Shown piece after piece: positions 12,270 to 22,130 of a stretch of 64,000 bases of DNA (position 1 is the stretch's first letter; each line of letters opens with the position of its first letter). Location: assembly GCA_019059635.1 (NCBI GenBank), contig JAGVRJ010000008.1:1240001-1304000 (forward strand), in the 5' to 3' direction. The notes beneath the pieces were generated by a model. The model saw nothing but the letters and a program-made list of their open reading frames with translations, did not search any database and had not been told where the DNA came from. A program made the position numbers and the translations under genes. This DNA is from Proales similis. Lineage: Eukaryota > Rotifera > Eurotatoria > Ploima > Proalidae.

Positions 12270-13664
12270 ATGGAACATAATCAAAGCGATTCGCTCAAAG
12301 AGTTCGATGAATTTTACAGCTCTATTTTAAAAGGATGGTTTGTGTCCAAAACGCAGACCGAATCAAACTGTATTAAGTCAACACTAGAGCGATTCGAGAG
12401 AGTGATTGACTACAATGTACCACATGGAAAAAAACTGAGAGGCTTATGCACCTATGAGTCATTTCTCTATTTGGTGAGAGGTCAACAGCTTATTGATACA
12501 CTGAAAAATTTCCCGTTAAGCACACTCGAGAAGCAAGCCAAAGTCACTGGATGGTGTATCGAATTTGTAAGATTCTAACCTTTCCATTAAACTTGAGTCA
12601 TACTAATTGCATTTTTCCAGCTTCAAGCTTCTTTTTTGGTAGCAGATGATATCATGGATCAGTCTACTCTTCGACGTGGAAATCTTTGCTGGTATCTCAA
12701 AGTAATTTCCTGGAGCTTGTTTGCGATCTAGAATAAATAAAATTAATTCTTGCCTTTTCATAACAGGAAGATGTCGGAAATATTGCGATCAATGACTCAT
12801 TTTATTTACTCTCTTGTGTATTTCAACTTTTGCGTGACTTTGTCGGAGAACACCCCCTTTACAGGCATCTGTTTGAGCTTTTTATGGAGGTACTGCTGCT
12901 GAGGCGTCTCTTTTACGCTTTTTCGGACTAATCTTGGAAATAGGTGTTTAATTGTACTGTGATTGGTCAAGGGCTTGACCTTATTACTCCGAGTCGGGAT
13001 AAGGAAGAGTTTGACTTCACGAATTACAATGTGGATCAATATAAGAATATAGTTGTTTGGAAAACCGCATTCTACTCGTTTTGTCTTCCTATTCAGTCTT
13101 CTCTCTATCTGGCCGGCATTGATCACGCCACAGTTCACCAAGAATGCAAACGAATTCTTCTGCGAATGGGATATTTCTTTCAAGTTCAAGTAAGTAAAAA
13201 ACTCTCAGCATATGATTTGGAAAAATTTAATTGAAGAAACTGTAGGACGATTTCTTGGATTGTTACGGGGATCCGGCTGTTACAGGAAAAGTCGGCACTG
13301 ACATAGAAGAAGGAAAGTGCAGTTGGTTAATAACCCAGGCCTTGACAAAATGCGATGCCAAGCAGCTAGAAATGCTCAAGGTTTGACATTGAAGAATTAA
13401 AAATGCAAAAAAACTTTAACATTTGGTAAAAAGAAAAACTACGGAAAATCGGACCCTGAGTGTGTTAAGCTCGTTAAATCTCTGTTCGATCAACTTGGCA
13501 TTAAAAGTGAATTTGAGAAATATGAGAGAACAGAATTTAATGCTTTAATTGACGATATTGAGCTATTGGACGAGAAGCTAGCCGACTTGGATAAGAGTTT
13601 TCTAGATGGCATAAAGCTAATTTTGCACAAGTATGCTAAAAGGATCTTTAAAAGAAGTAAATAA
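12270..13664 (+). CDS. FDPS: Farnesyl diphosphate synthase-like prenyltransferase
   Basis: This enzyme condenses isopentenyl diphosphate with allylic diphosphates in the isoprenoid pathway. Exon 1 holds HGKKLRG, the IPP-binding region near the N-terminus. Exon 2 gives [20 protein letters not shown], which includes the first Asp-rich motif (DDIMD) and the RRG. Later exons give the second Asp-rich motif DDFLDCYGD, then [15 protein letters not shown]. The last exon ends [15 protein letters not shown]. At least five introns of roughly 50-70 bases interrupt the gene. Animal farnesyl diphosphate synthases usually have two aromatic residues just before the first motif ([10 protein letters not shown]). 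Here the first of the pair is serine, a position that controls product length. The product could therefore be longer than C15. The stop overlaps an AATAAA. Confidence 0.92.
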
Positions 13665-13665
13665 A
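13660..13665 (+). promoter_or_regulatory. Poly(A) signal overlapping the FDPS stop codon
   Basis: AATAAA spans 13660-13665 and contains the TAA stop at 13662-13664. The next gene starts 116 bases later on the same strand. Confidence 0.5.
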
Positions 13666-13780
13666 AGCGTCTGTGCATTTTAAACGTTGTTTTCGATCTT
13701 TTCTCTTTTGAGAGGAGTAACTTCCTCGTTCCTATTTCGGCTTTATAATCAGAAAAGATCTAGCTTTAAAATGATAAAGA

Positions 13781-14899
13781 ATGAGTGAAAGAGATGAGGA
13801 GCTGGAGGAAAAGAAACGCAAGATTGAAGAGCAAACTATCTTCTATCCTCGAGCAGAACCAATTGATTTAGAAAGCTTCGACACTGATATTGAAAGCATT
13901 GATCTAAGCATATCGAGACTTGACTCGATTGGAGATTTCTCGCGATTTACCAATCTTCGCTCGATATGCTATCGCAGCAACTTCATCAAGACCTTGAAGA
14001 CGGAGAATCTTGATTCTGGCCGAGGTCTTCAAAAAATTACAGAGCTTGATTTTTACGACAATCATATTGAAAAAATTGAAAACTTGGAAACGTTGGTTAC
14101 GCTAGAAAACTTAGATCTATCATTCAACAAGATAAGCCAAATCGAGGCCCTTGAATCACTTGTCAACTTGCGGCGATTGTATTTTGTTCACAACAAAATT
14201 AGCAAAATTGAAAATCTGGTTACATTGAGCAAATTAGAGCTTCTTGAGTTAGGTGATAATAACCTTCGCTCAATCGATGGCCTAGACCAGCTCGCCAATT
14301 TAACTGAATTGTAAGTTGAGAAATTCTATCTAACTTGTATACTCAGTGATGGTAACCAGCGAGCGATTTAATACAGGTACTTGGGAAAGAACAAAATAAA
14401 AAAGATCGAGAACCTGAATTTGCCGAAACTTCGTATTCTCAGTCTGCAGTCAAATAGAATTACTAAAATTGAGAACTTGGACAAGCTGGAAAGTTTGGAA
14501 GAACTTTACTTAAGCGAGAACGGCCTTAAGAAAATTGAAGGTCTGGACAATCTTAAAAATCTTCGAGTTCTTGACTTGTCCATCAATCGAATTGAGCGGG
14601 TCGAAAACTTGGAAGCTCTAGTAACTCTCGAAGAGCTTTGGTTCAGCAACAACAACATTTCAAACTGGGAAGACATTGAAACACTAAGAAAGCTTCCAAA
14701 GCTTAATTGTCTTTACATGGAACACAATCCGATCTATTTCTTGAGTAATGAAAAGCCTACGAATGCGACCTCGTTTGTCGATCTTCAAAAGCTTGACCCA
14801 AACTACCGGCGCAAAATCATGTTCACACTTCCTGAATTGAGACAACTCGACGCAACCGATTGCGTGCGTCCCAGCATTTTGAACCCCCCAACCGAGTAG
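13781..14899 (+). CDS. PPP1R7: Protein phosphatase 1 regulatory subunit SDS22
   Basis: SDS22 binds the PP1 catalytic subunit and controls its maturation and mitotic activity. The ATG at 13781 follows an acidic/basic start (MSERDEELEEKKRKIEEQ). About eleven to twelve short SDS22-type leucine-rich repeats follow, with the typical pattern of about 22 residues, for example LDFYDNHIEKIENLETL, LDLSFNKISQIEALESL, LGKNKIKKIENL and LDLSINRIERVENLEAL. The C-terminal cap reads LNCLYMEHNPI, DPNYRRKIMFTLPELRQLDA. One intron at 14311-14376 splits the Leu of TEL|YLG in phase. The protein is about 350 residues, normal for the family. It begins only 116 bases after FDPS, so co-transcription is possible. Confidence 0.95.
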
Positions 14900-14989
14900 C
14901 AGAAAGCGACTCGTCATTTGATCTCAGATTCGATACATTTTCCTCTTATAATATCTAGAAAGGAGCAGATAAATTTAAAAAAAACTCTC

Positions 14990-14995
14990 AATAAA
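14990..14995 (+). promoter_or_regulatory. Poly(A) signal of PPP1R7
   Basis: An AATAAA lies 90 bases downstream of the SDS22 stop codon. Confidence 0.6.
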
Positions 14996-15189
14996 TTTTG
15001 ATAAAGTGATGCAAATCTTTCATAACATTAAGAATGCTACTACGTGTCCTCATCGAGAAAATTATGACGAGAAAATTTGCGCGAGAATAAATTTTCAAAT
15101 TATTACCGTCGACTTGTCTCGATCGATAAAAGCCATTAGAATTAGTCTAATTTATAGTTGACACGTTTTAAGAGCGTTTAAGGCATTGA

Positions 15190-16788
15190 ATGATGCATGT
15201 TTCGATTCCTTTCCTTATCATCTTGGCTGCATTCAGCAGCTTGGTCAATTGTGATTCCCGAGAAGTGAGTCATTATCACAATTGTGATTAGAGTTTGATA
15301 TCTTCAACTACTTTCATCAGGATATAATGTCAGAAAAACTCGAGCAGCTTACCGAATGGAGCCTCAAAAAACCTGTGATGCGCTTCAATCTGGACAAGTT
15401 TAAACATTTTGTCAAGTCGGCCCCAAGGAACTATTCAATTGTAATCATGCTGACTGCTCTCAACAGCCAGCGGGATTGTCAAATCTGCAGGTCAGGCTTA
15501 TTCTGCCAAAATACTCTGTTAATTTCACCTAATAAAAGAGCCTGAATTTAAAAGACCAGCAAACGACGAATTCAGTATATTGGCTCAATCGTGGCGATAC
15601 TCGCCCTCTTTCAACGGACAGTTATTTTTTGCCATGGTCGATTTCGACGATGCACCGGACGTGTTCAAGATGGCATGGCTCATTTGATCAAAGTTTCTGC
15701 TCAATTTCGAAATTAATTTTATTCCTTGAAGCTTAACACTGCATCGGCTCCTCAATTTATTCTATTCAGGTCAAAAGGAAAGCCTAAGTCTGGTGACAAC
15801 TTTGACATTTCCAAGTAAGTCGATTTGCTCTATCTCTAGGAGGTTGATCTTAAAGTTGAACCTAAATTACCACAGATTGGGATTTGGAGCCGAACAAATG
15901 GCCAAGTGGATCAATGATCGTATCGATATAAATGTATGCTCGTATGCAATTTTTTAAATAACCTGTTTTTTAATTTGAATTCTTTAAGATTAGAGTATTC
16001 CGTCCTCCCAACTATTCGGGGCTTCTTATTGCTCTATTGGTTATATCAATGATTAGTAGTCTTCTGTATCTTAAAAGAGATAACCTTGAGTTTATTTACA
16101 ACAAGACGTCCTGGTCAATTATCGTTATTGTGAGCTAATTTAATTCATCTCAAAACAAAGAATCGAATGACATTATTCGACAGAGCTTCATTCTTGTGTT
16201 CATTTCTGGCCAAATGTGGAATCAAATTAGAGGACCACCTTTTATGCATCGTAATCCCCAAACCGGTCAAGTGGTAAGAAGGAGTATTTAAACCATGGCA
16301 CTTGATAGAAACTAACTTTTCAAATCAGGGTTATTTTGCTGGAGGCCATGGATACCAGTTTATCGCAGAAACCTACATCATATTTGGAATTTATATCCTT
16401 TTTGAAAAATCTTCAGTTCTAGATTTTCTATCTTATCCTTAACTTGTTTTTTTTGTTTTGTTTTGAACATGCAGCAATAGTGGCTGGTGTTGTACTTTTG
16501 AATGAAGCCCCACGGTTCAGCACATCGAGCAAGAAAAAAGGTAAACTAAAAGTTGACTTGACTTAGAATTCAAAACTTAATAATCATATTTAATAGAAGG
16601 TTGGCCAAGCAGCACTGGTAGGTTTCAGAGTCAACTGGATTTGGCGCCAAAAATTTAACCAAGTTACGTTCCCTTATTCTCTAGTGATTGCTGTGATCGG
16701 ACTTGGCATGGTCACCTTTTTCTTCAGTCTTATACTCTCGATATTCAAGGCCAAGTATCAAGGGTATCCGTACAGCCTATTCCTATAG
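15190..16788 (+). CDS. MAGT1/TUSC3: OST3/OST6 oligosaccharyltransferase subunit (MAGT1/TUSC3)
   Basis: This is a thioredoxin-like membrane subunit of the STT3B oligosaccharyltransferase in the endoplasmic reticulum; it assists glycosylation near disulfides. Exon 1 (15190-15264) encodes a signal peptide ([21 protein letters not shown]). Exon 2 holds [22 protein letters not shown], with the CxxC redox pair. Later exons give [31 protein letters not shown], then [10 protein letters not shown] before four membrane segments that include [21 protein letters not shown]. The end is [12 protein letters not shown], as in MAGT1. About ten short introns are present. The intron after FKM (15673-15731) appears to use a GC donor. 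MAGT1 and TUSC3 are vertebrate paralogues, so this single gene is co-orthologous to both. Confidence 0.94.
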
Positions 16789-16873
16789 GCACCAGAAACT
16801 TGATCAAAATAGAACAAGATTTGTCGAAATCCGCCTCGGTTCGCCACAATAATTCACATCAAAAAGCCTATTA

Positions 16874-16879
16874 AAATAA
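16874..16879 (+). promoter_or_regulatory. Poly(A) signal of the OST3/OST6 gene
   Basis: An AATAAA lies 86 bases after the stop codon. Confidence 0.6.
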
Positions 16880-17002
16880 AAATTTCTCAAACAAATATTT
16901 TCGTTTTGGTTATCAAACAAATATCTATTCTGGTTGCTATGAAAAGCAACAGTGATTATTGATGCATTTTCAATTTATTCATTCGGACTTTTTCTAGAAA
17001 AA

Positions 17003-19551
17003 ATGATGAGCCAGACAAGTTCATTTCCTCAGATTGAATCTGATGCTGAGGACATAAGAACGAATGAAAATTATGGTTATGAAAACACCGAAAATGATCA
17101 TTCTATTAATCGAGAGCAAGTTCTCCGCCCTTCTTCGGAACAAGCAGAGCTGGGTTATTTAAGCGAGCAGTCTCCTATAAGAAAATCCAAGTACTTTGCG
17201 TCTGATAGGTAAAAAACCAAGCCACAGTCTAAAATGGCTTTTATCATCTAATTTATACTTCGCTAGTGCCCTGAGCTCGTCCAAAGATTTACGCAACATC
17301 ATCTTGGCAGGAGCTATATTTTCAATCACAGTAACTGTGGCATTGATTATTCACATTTTACTTGGCGCGCATCAAGTACCTTCCAGACTCGGAATAGTTA
17401 CTCAAGACAAAGAGTGCAGCCAGATAGGTGTGGAAATGATAAATGTTGGAGGAAATAGCGTGGATGCATTCATCGCTAGCAGTCTATGCTTGTGGGTTAC
17501 GAGTCCTTTTTCCAGCGGCCTTGCAGCGTAGCACCTTTTTATAATGATTTTAACGGTAAAAACTTAAAGCTAACTTTTTTTCTCAAGTGGAGGATTCCTC
17601 TTATTGAGAGATCATAAAGCCGACAAAAATGTCGCTCTCAACTGCTATTTCAAGTCAAGCAGCAAAGCAGATTCAAGCTTACTTGAGGAAACTTCTGGAA
17701 CTAGCGAGAGGACCGTTGCCATTCCAGGCGAATTCAAATGCTTACAAGAAGTATATCACAAATATGCCAGGTTTGTGAATTGTTTCCTTCATATAAAAAG
17801 ATACCAGCTTTGGCTAGCTTAAAGCAGACTCTATTGGAAAACATTGGCAGACCCGGCAATGAGATTGGCTCGAGATGGCTTTCGCGTATCTAAAAATCTT
17901 GGTATAAAATGAACCAAATTAACTCACTCTAAGAAAGTCAATTTTTCATAAAAACGTATCTTAAAGCTAAACACCTAAGAAAACTGGACATTGAAAAACT
18001 CAAAAAGGATCCTTCTATGTCCAGAGTGTTTTTGAAAGAAGACCAGAGTTTAGTAGATGAAGGAGATTTGATTAAAAACACGAGGCTAGCTGATACGATT
18101 CAACAGCTCATCATTCAAGAGAACGACTTTTATTATGAAGGCAACTTAGGCACTAACTTTGTTAGTGACTTGACAGTGGATGTAGTTACATTTCATTTGA
18201 AATAGTTAACCAGACTTTCCGGGACTAAAAAATCATGTTTAAGGAAAGGGAGTATATAACAAGCAGTGACTTGAAGAACTACGAAATTCAAAGACAACAG
18301 CCGATTGTTACTGAGTTCGACAGTACGTTAAAAAAAATTTTAAAAAAATGAATAATTGATTTATTTGCAAAATCATCAAGAATACCGAATTTTAACAAGC
18401 CAAATGCCAAGCAACGGTTTCATTCATCATCAGGTGATCAAGTTGCTGAATAAGGAGCTAATTCAAAACGAAGACTTTTCCAAGTCAAAGCTGAACAGTA
18501 AAATTTTAAAGGTAGTGTAAATTTTTCAATTCGAAACTTGCTCTTAATCGATTGAATTTCTTCTGAATCAAGGCGGCCAGAGTTGCCAATCTAATGTCAA
18601 ACCTTTTGGAAGACCCTAAATTTTCTCCAAACTATGAAAGCCACTTTCAGAGCCTGTTGAGGTAAATAGTAAGAAGAGTTTAATTGTCTAGTCATACTCA
18701 AAAATCGTATTTAAGCGAGACGGAAGATTACGTGAATTCGAACGGCACGTTTCCAGAATTCGAAAGTGATACAGAAGACGAAAATATACTTACCAATTTC
18801 ATAGCAGCAAACGATCATAATGATCTCATGGTTTCCTACGTTGGGTAAGAGCTTAAAAGTTCTCATCATTTGATATACTTAACTCTGACTGATCGTATGA
18901 CAAGAACACTGGGAAGTCCTTTCGGCAGCCAACTTTTTAGTTTGGACGGATACTTCCTAAACAATGCCCTAAACTTGTTCAAAAGCGGCAAACCGGGTTT
19001 CGTGCCTGCTTACAACGTGATTGAAGCAAACAAACAGCCTAGAGCACCGATGACTCCTCTTCTAATATTTTCTGCTGAAAGTCCTTGCATTGCTCGTTAC
19101 TCAATCGGCTATTCAAGCCCATCAATAGAAACCCAAGATTCTGCAGTAACAGGTGCTTTTATTTTTAACTCGCCCATCTCGTTTTGTGTGATTTAAGAAC
19201 TTGAAATTTTAGAGCTCGCTCAGATTCTTTTACGACTTATGACCGATTACAACTTTTACGAAGGAATTTTGAGAGAACCTAGAATGCAACTTCACAACGC
19301 TTCAGGAAAAGGCTCCGCTTGTTTTGAAGGTAAATCTTGCACATATTTGATAAGACTTGCATGGATTGACACATTCAATTTTAGATGGTTTTAACAAAGA
19401 GCTCATAAACTCGATTAAAGAAGAGACAGGGTTCGGCGAATCGCGAGATTGCGAGTTTCATTCTATAAATCTGGTTATGAAAAAGGATCACATTATTCAA
19501 GGAAAAGAGGACAGTAATAGATCTCAAAGTTTTATGTTAATTGTAAATTAG
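17003..19551 (+). CDS. Gamma-glutamyltransferase-like membrane protein, probably inactive
   Basis: The protein starts MMSQTSSF at 17003 and has an acidic N-terminus of about 90 residues, then one membrane segment (ILAGAIFSITVTVALIIHIL). This is the type II layout of animal gamma-glutamyltransferases. The GGT large-subunit pattern follows: VTSPFSSGLAAGGFLLLRD across an intron, AIPGEFKCLQEVYHKYA, and DPAMRLARDGFRVS. In the small-subunit region I find NDHNDLMVSYVG, then SPFGSQLFSLDGYFLNNALNLF and NKQPRAPMTPLLIF. The catalytic N-terminal threonine (T-x-H-L-S-V-V in GGT) is absent, and the oxyanion serine pair (PLSSM) reads PRAPM. The gene has about a dozen short introns and no internal stop in the joined frame. 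It is probably an expressed pseudoenzyme rather than an active transpeptidase. Some exon borders are uncertain. Confidence 0.8.
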
Positions 19552-19651
19552 AACAAAACAAAAATCTGTGCCAATCAATGGTGATATTAGTTTTCAGACA
19601 AGTTTTCTAACTCATTAGATATTTTAGCCGATTCAAAATAGATCTGAAATT

Positions 19652-19657
19652 AATAAA
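19652..19657 (+). promoter_or_regulatory. Poly(A) signal of the GGT-like gene
   Basis: An AATAAA lies about 100 bases after the stop. A run of nine G (19707-19715) sits a little further on, in the convergent spacer before DPH3. Confidence 0.5.
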
Positions 19658-19794
19658 CAATCTAACTTGGTAGAGGCGACCAATTTAACTTGAAGTGGTG
19701 AGAAGTGGGGGGGGGCGGTTTAAAATCTTTCCTGGTCTTGTTTCTGACACTCGCTGTTTGAAAAATATCGAAAAGAAATTTAGAATTAAAAGGT

Positions 19795-19800
19795 TTTATT
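19795..19800 (-). promoter_or_regulatory. Poly(A) signal abutting the DPH3 stop
   Basis: On the minus strand, AATAAA directly follows the TGA stop of DPH3 with no base between them, implying a 3' UTR of only about 20-30 bases. Confidence 0.55.
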
Positions 19801-20177
19801 TCACGCTTTCATCATGTCCGTTTTATCTTGTGATTTGACCGGTGTTGTTTGCTCGTTTCTTTGGAAATTGTCCTTCAATTGTCAAAATGTCTTACAAGCC
19901 CCATTAATATTTTTTTTTCAAGTTACCTTATCATAAATAACTTTCACAAGCAAGGAACAGCTTGGGCAAGTGGCTATTTCTTCACCATTTTCTAGATCTT
20001 CCTGATAATCAAAGAGAGAGAATTAAATGAAAAATTTCGTTTTTCTTAACACTAACATGCAAAGATTACTTTGGTTATTTGAAACCTATCCCCGCACGGA
20101 CATGGGTAGTAATAAGTTTCAGTCTCTTCATCATACTCCATGTCTTCGATTTCGACTTCATCGTGAAATGTCGTCAT
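19801..20177 (-). CDS. DPH3: Diphthamide biosynthesis protein 3 (CSL zinc finger)
   Basis: DPH3 is a small iron-binding electron donor for the first step of diphthamide synthesis on elongation factor 2, and also acts in tRNA wobble modification. There are three exons: 20177-20070 ([18 protein letters not shown], then [15 protein letters not shown]), 20001-19927 ([16 protein letters not shown], then VKVIYDK) and 19872-19801 (DNFQRNEQ, then TDMMKA). The four zinc ligands are the CPCG and CPSC pairs. The introns are 54 and 68 bases and all junctions keep phase. The upstream frame extends to 20252, but the conserved N-terminus identifies ATG 20177 as the start. It lies 111 bases downstream of RRP8 on the same strand, with a pyrimidine-AG (ACCTTTCAG) in the gap. 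Confidence 0.95.
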
Positions 20178-20288
20178 AACTATGAATTGAGTGTTTAAGA
20201 GCTTTTGGTTAAGAAATTTGTTTTTGAGCTGAAAGGTTTTGAATCCTTTCATAGCGAATTGAATTCAATATATTGGGATTTCGACAAT

Positions 20289-22026
20289 TTATCTTTTCTT
20301 ATAAAGACAAGGCTGTAAAGAGAAATTTTCTCGGCTTTTCACGCTGGCAGATGACTTGATAAAATCAAGAAAAACAAAAAAGCCTTTGCTCTTTTCGGAC
20401 CTGAGCTCCGCCTGAAGTTAATAACGCAACGCAACAATCTTAACCTCAATCTAATTTTATTTAAATAAATCAATTTACTCACTCGATTGGTCACCAATTT
20501 GAAGCCTATTTTTTCAATATTACGACAGAAATGGTGCGTATCTTGAATTCTGCTTGACACCTCGGCAATTTTTAATACTCCTCTTTTTTAACAAGATCTT
20601 AATTGAGAGAAAATGCTGGAGATCAAGTTAAGCTATTTGATAATTTACTTGAGCTTGAGTACTCGGTGCGCCTCGCAAATATAATCAGATAGGTTGGTCC
20701 CCATTAGGGAAAGGCAAAACACGGCAATGTCAACTGTTTCCTTCTCTAGCGGTACGTTTTTCATGTCGCAGGCAGTTACTCTCTTGTTAAGCGCAACAAC
20801 GTCAAACGAATGAACTTTATTTTTCACCGATTCTGCTAATCGAGCCTCTCCACAACCGAAATCAGCCACAATCAGTTTGTCTGATCTAGTTACAAACTTG
20901 TATTTTTTTGAGCTGCGAAGAGTGAAACGAATACAGAAATCACCTTTTCTTTACGTATTCGATCATTTTATCTAAAGGATTCAATGGCCATTTTTGAGCT
21001 TGTTGGACAAATCCTTGGTGGTAGGCTTTGAAGGCGTCCGAGTCCCTTTTTGTAAAATTTCCATTAGAGTTATAGAATGAAATTAGTCCAGGGAATATAC
21101 TGTTGGAAATAATTGAACGACTCTTGGCCAGTACGCGTATACAAAAGCTCATTTAGAAATCTGAATCTAGAAGAAATGAGACGTTGCTTGGCAGAATTTT
21201 CTGGAGCACAATTTTGAGGCTGAGTTGGTTCTTCAGGCTTGTTTTCAGTGCCAGAGTCGCTTTCGCTTTCCTCTTCATTGCTTTGTTCATTCTCAGCCTG
21301 TTCTTGTTCATTCTCAGCCTGCTCTTGTTTTTGGTTGGTCTTTGAGTTTGCTTTCTTTTTTGGCATAATTGGTTTGTAAACTTCAATTTGCGATCCATCT
21401 TTCGCTTTTTGTACGCTCCTCTCGAATTCACCTTTCTGAACAGGTTCAAGTATTTGCTCGACATTTTCTTCATCCGAGCATGGTTCAAGTACAAATATTG
21501 AACGTTCTTTTTCATCATCTTGATTTTGTGGCTCGGCCTGAGAACGCTTGTCTGTTGTTTGATTGATTCTGCTTGCCAGCAGGCTTTTCTGCTTTTTTTT
21601 CATTTCATTCAGTCTGAGCTTTTCTTTATCCAAGACGAAATTCTTATCTGGCAACGAGTCCCTTTTTTCGATGGATTCGGGATGAGCAATCAAAAAGTAC
21701 TTGTTTTTTTTGCTCTTTTTTGGCACTAGATTCGAAATTGAAGACGAAATTCGATCTGCGTCTAACTTGAAATTGCTTGTAGGCTGAACAGACTCTTCTG
21801 GTGTCTCTTGATCATCGAACTGGAGCTTTCGCTTTTTCAAAATTTCACTTTGCGCTCGTTGAACTCCTTCTAAAAAGTTGAGCTTGCCGTTCGCCAATAA
21901 TTTGGTGCGCTGCTTTTTGACGCGGTTTTTATTTGGCATTTCTGAAACTTTCCGAAAAACTTTTAAATTCAGCGAGAAACTACTCTCGATAATTTTGAAT
22001 CGAAATTCCTTTTTGAAAAAAAGCAT
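20289..22026 (-). CDS. RRP8: Ribosomal RNA-processing protein 8 (rRNA methyltransferase)
   Basis: RRP8 (nucleomethylin) is a nucleolar SAM-dependent enzyme that makes m1A in large-subunit rRNA. The N-terminal 280 residues are charged and lysine-rich, as in other RRP8 proteins. The conserved domain begins [10 protein letters not shown] and continues [27 protein letters not shown], then the SAM motif [15 protein letters not shown]. After it come [49 protein letters not shown] and GFKLV. The ending is KGFFVFLDF and LQPCLYKKR before the TAA. Four introns fall in the catalytic half. The start may be ATG 22026 or, more typically, ATG 21939 ([13 protein letters not shown]). It lies 104 bases downstream of AGK on the same strand. 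Confidence 0.93.
21284..21325 (-). repeat. In-frame 21-base tandem repeat in RRP8
   Basis: Two adjacent 21-base units differing at one base encode QAENEQE-type heptads in the acidic linker of RRP8. Such short in-frame duplications are common in disordered linkers. Confidence 0.75.
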
Positions 22027-22121
22027 GCAAAATTAGGAGCTGCCTATTTCAGTTTGATTGCAGAACAAAACTATCAAAGTTCCAGTCGTAAATTAAATGC
22101 ATTCGATATTTGTCTTAATTT

Positions 22122-22127
22122 TTTATT
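22122..22127 (-). promoter_or_regulatory. Poly(A) signal close to the AGK stop
   Basis: On the minus strand, AATAAA begins three bases after the end of the AGK frame. This is the same very short 3' UTR layout as in FDPS and DPH3. Confidence 0.45.
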
Positions 22128-22130
22128 TGA

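Noticed and set aside
19707-19715. Run of nine G as a possible G-quadruplex
   Set aside because: A single run without neighbouring G tracts cannot form a standard quadruplex by itself.
20178-20252. 25 extra N-terminal codons for DPH3
   Set aside because: Conserved DPH3 proteins start at [12 protein letters not shown], and the extra segment looks like 5' leader with a possible acceptor site.
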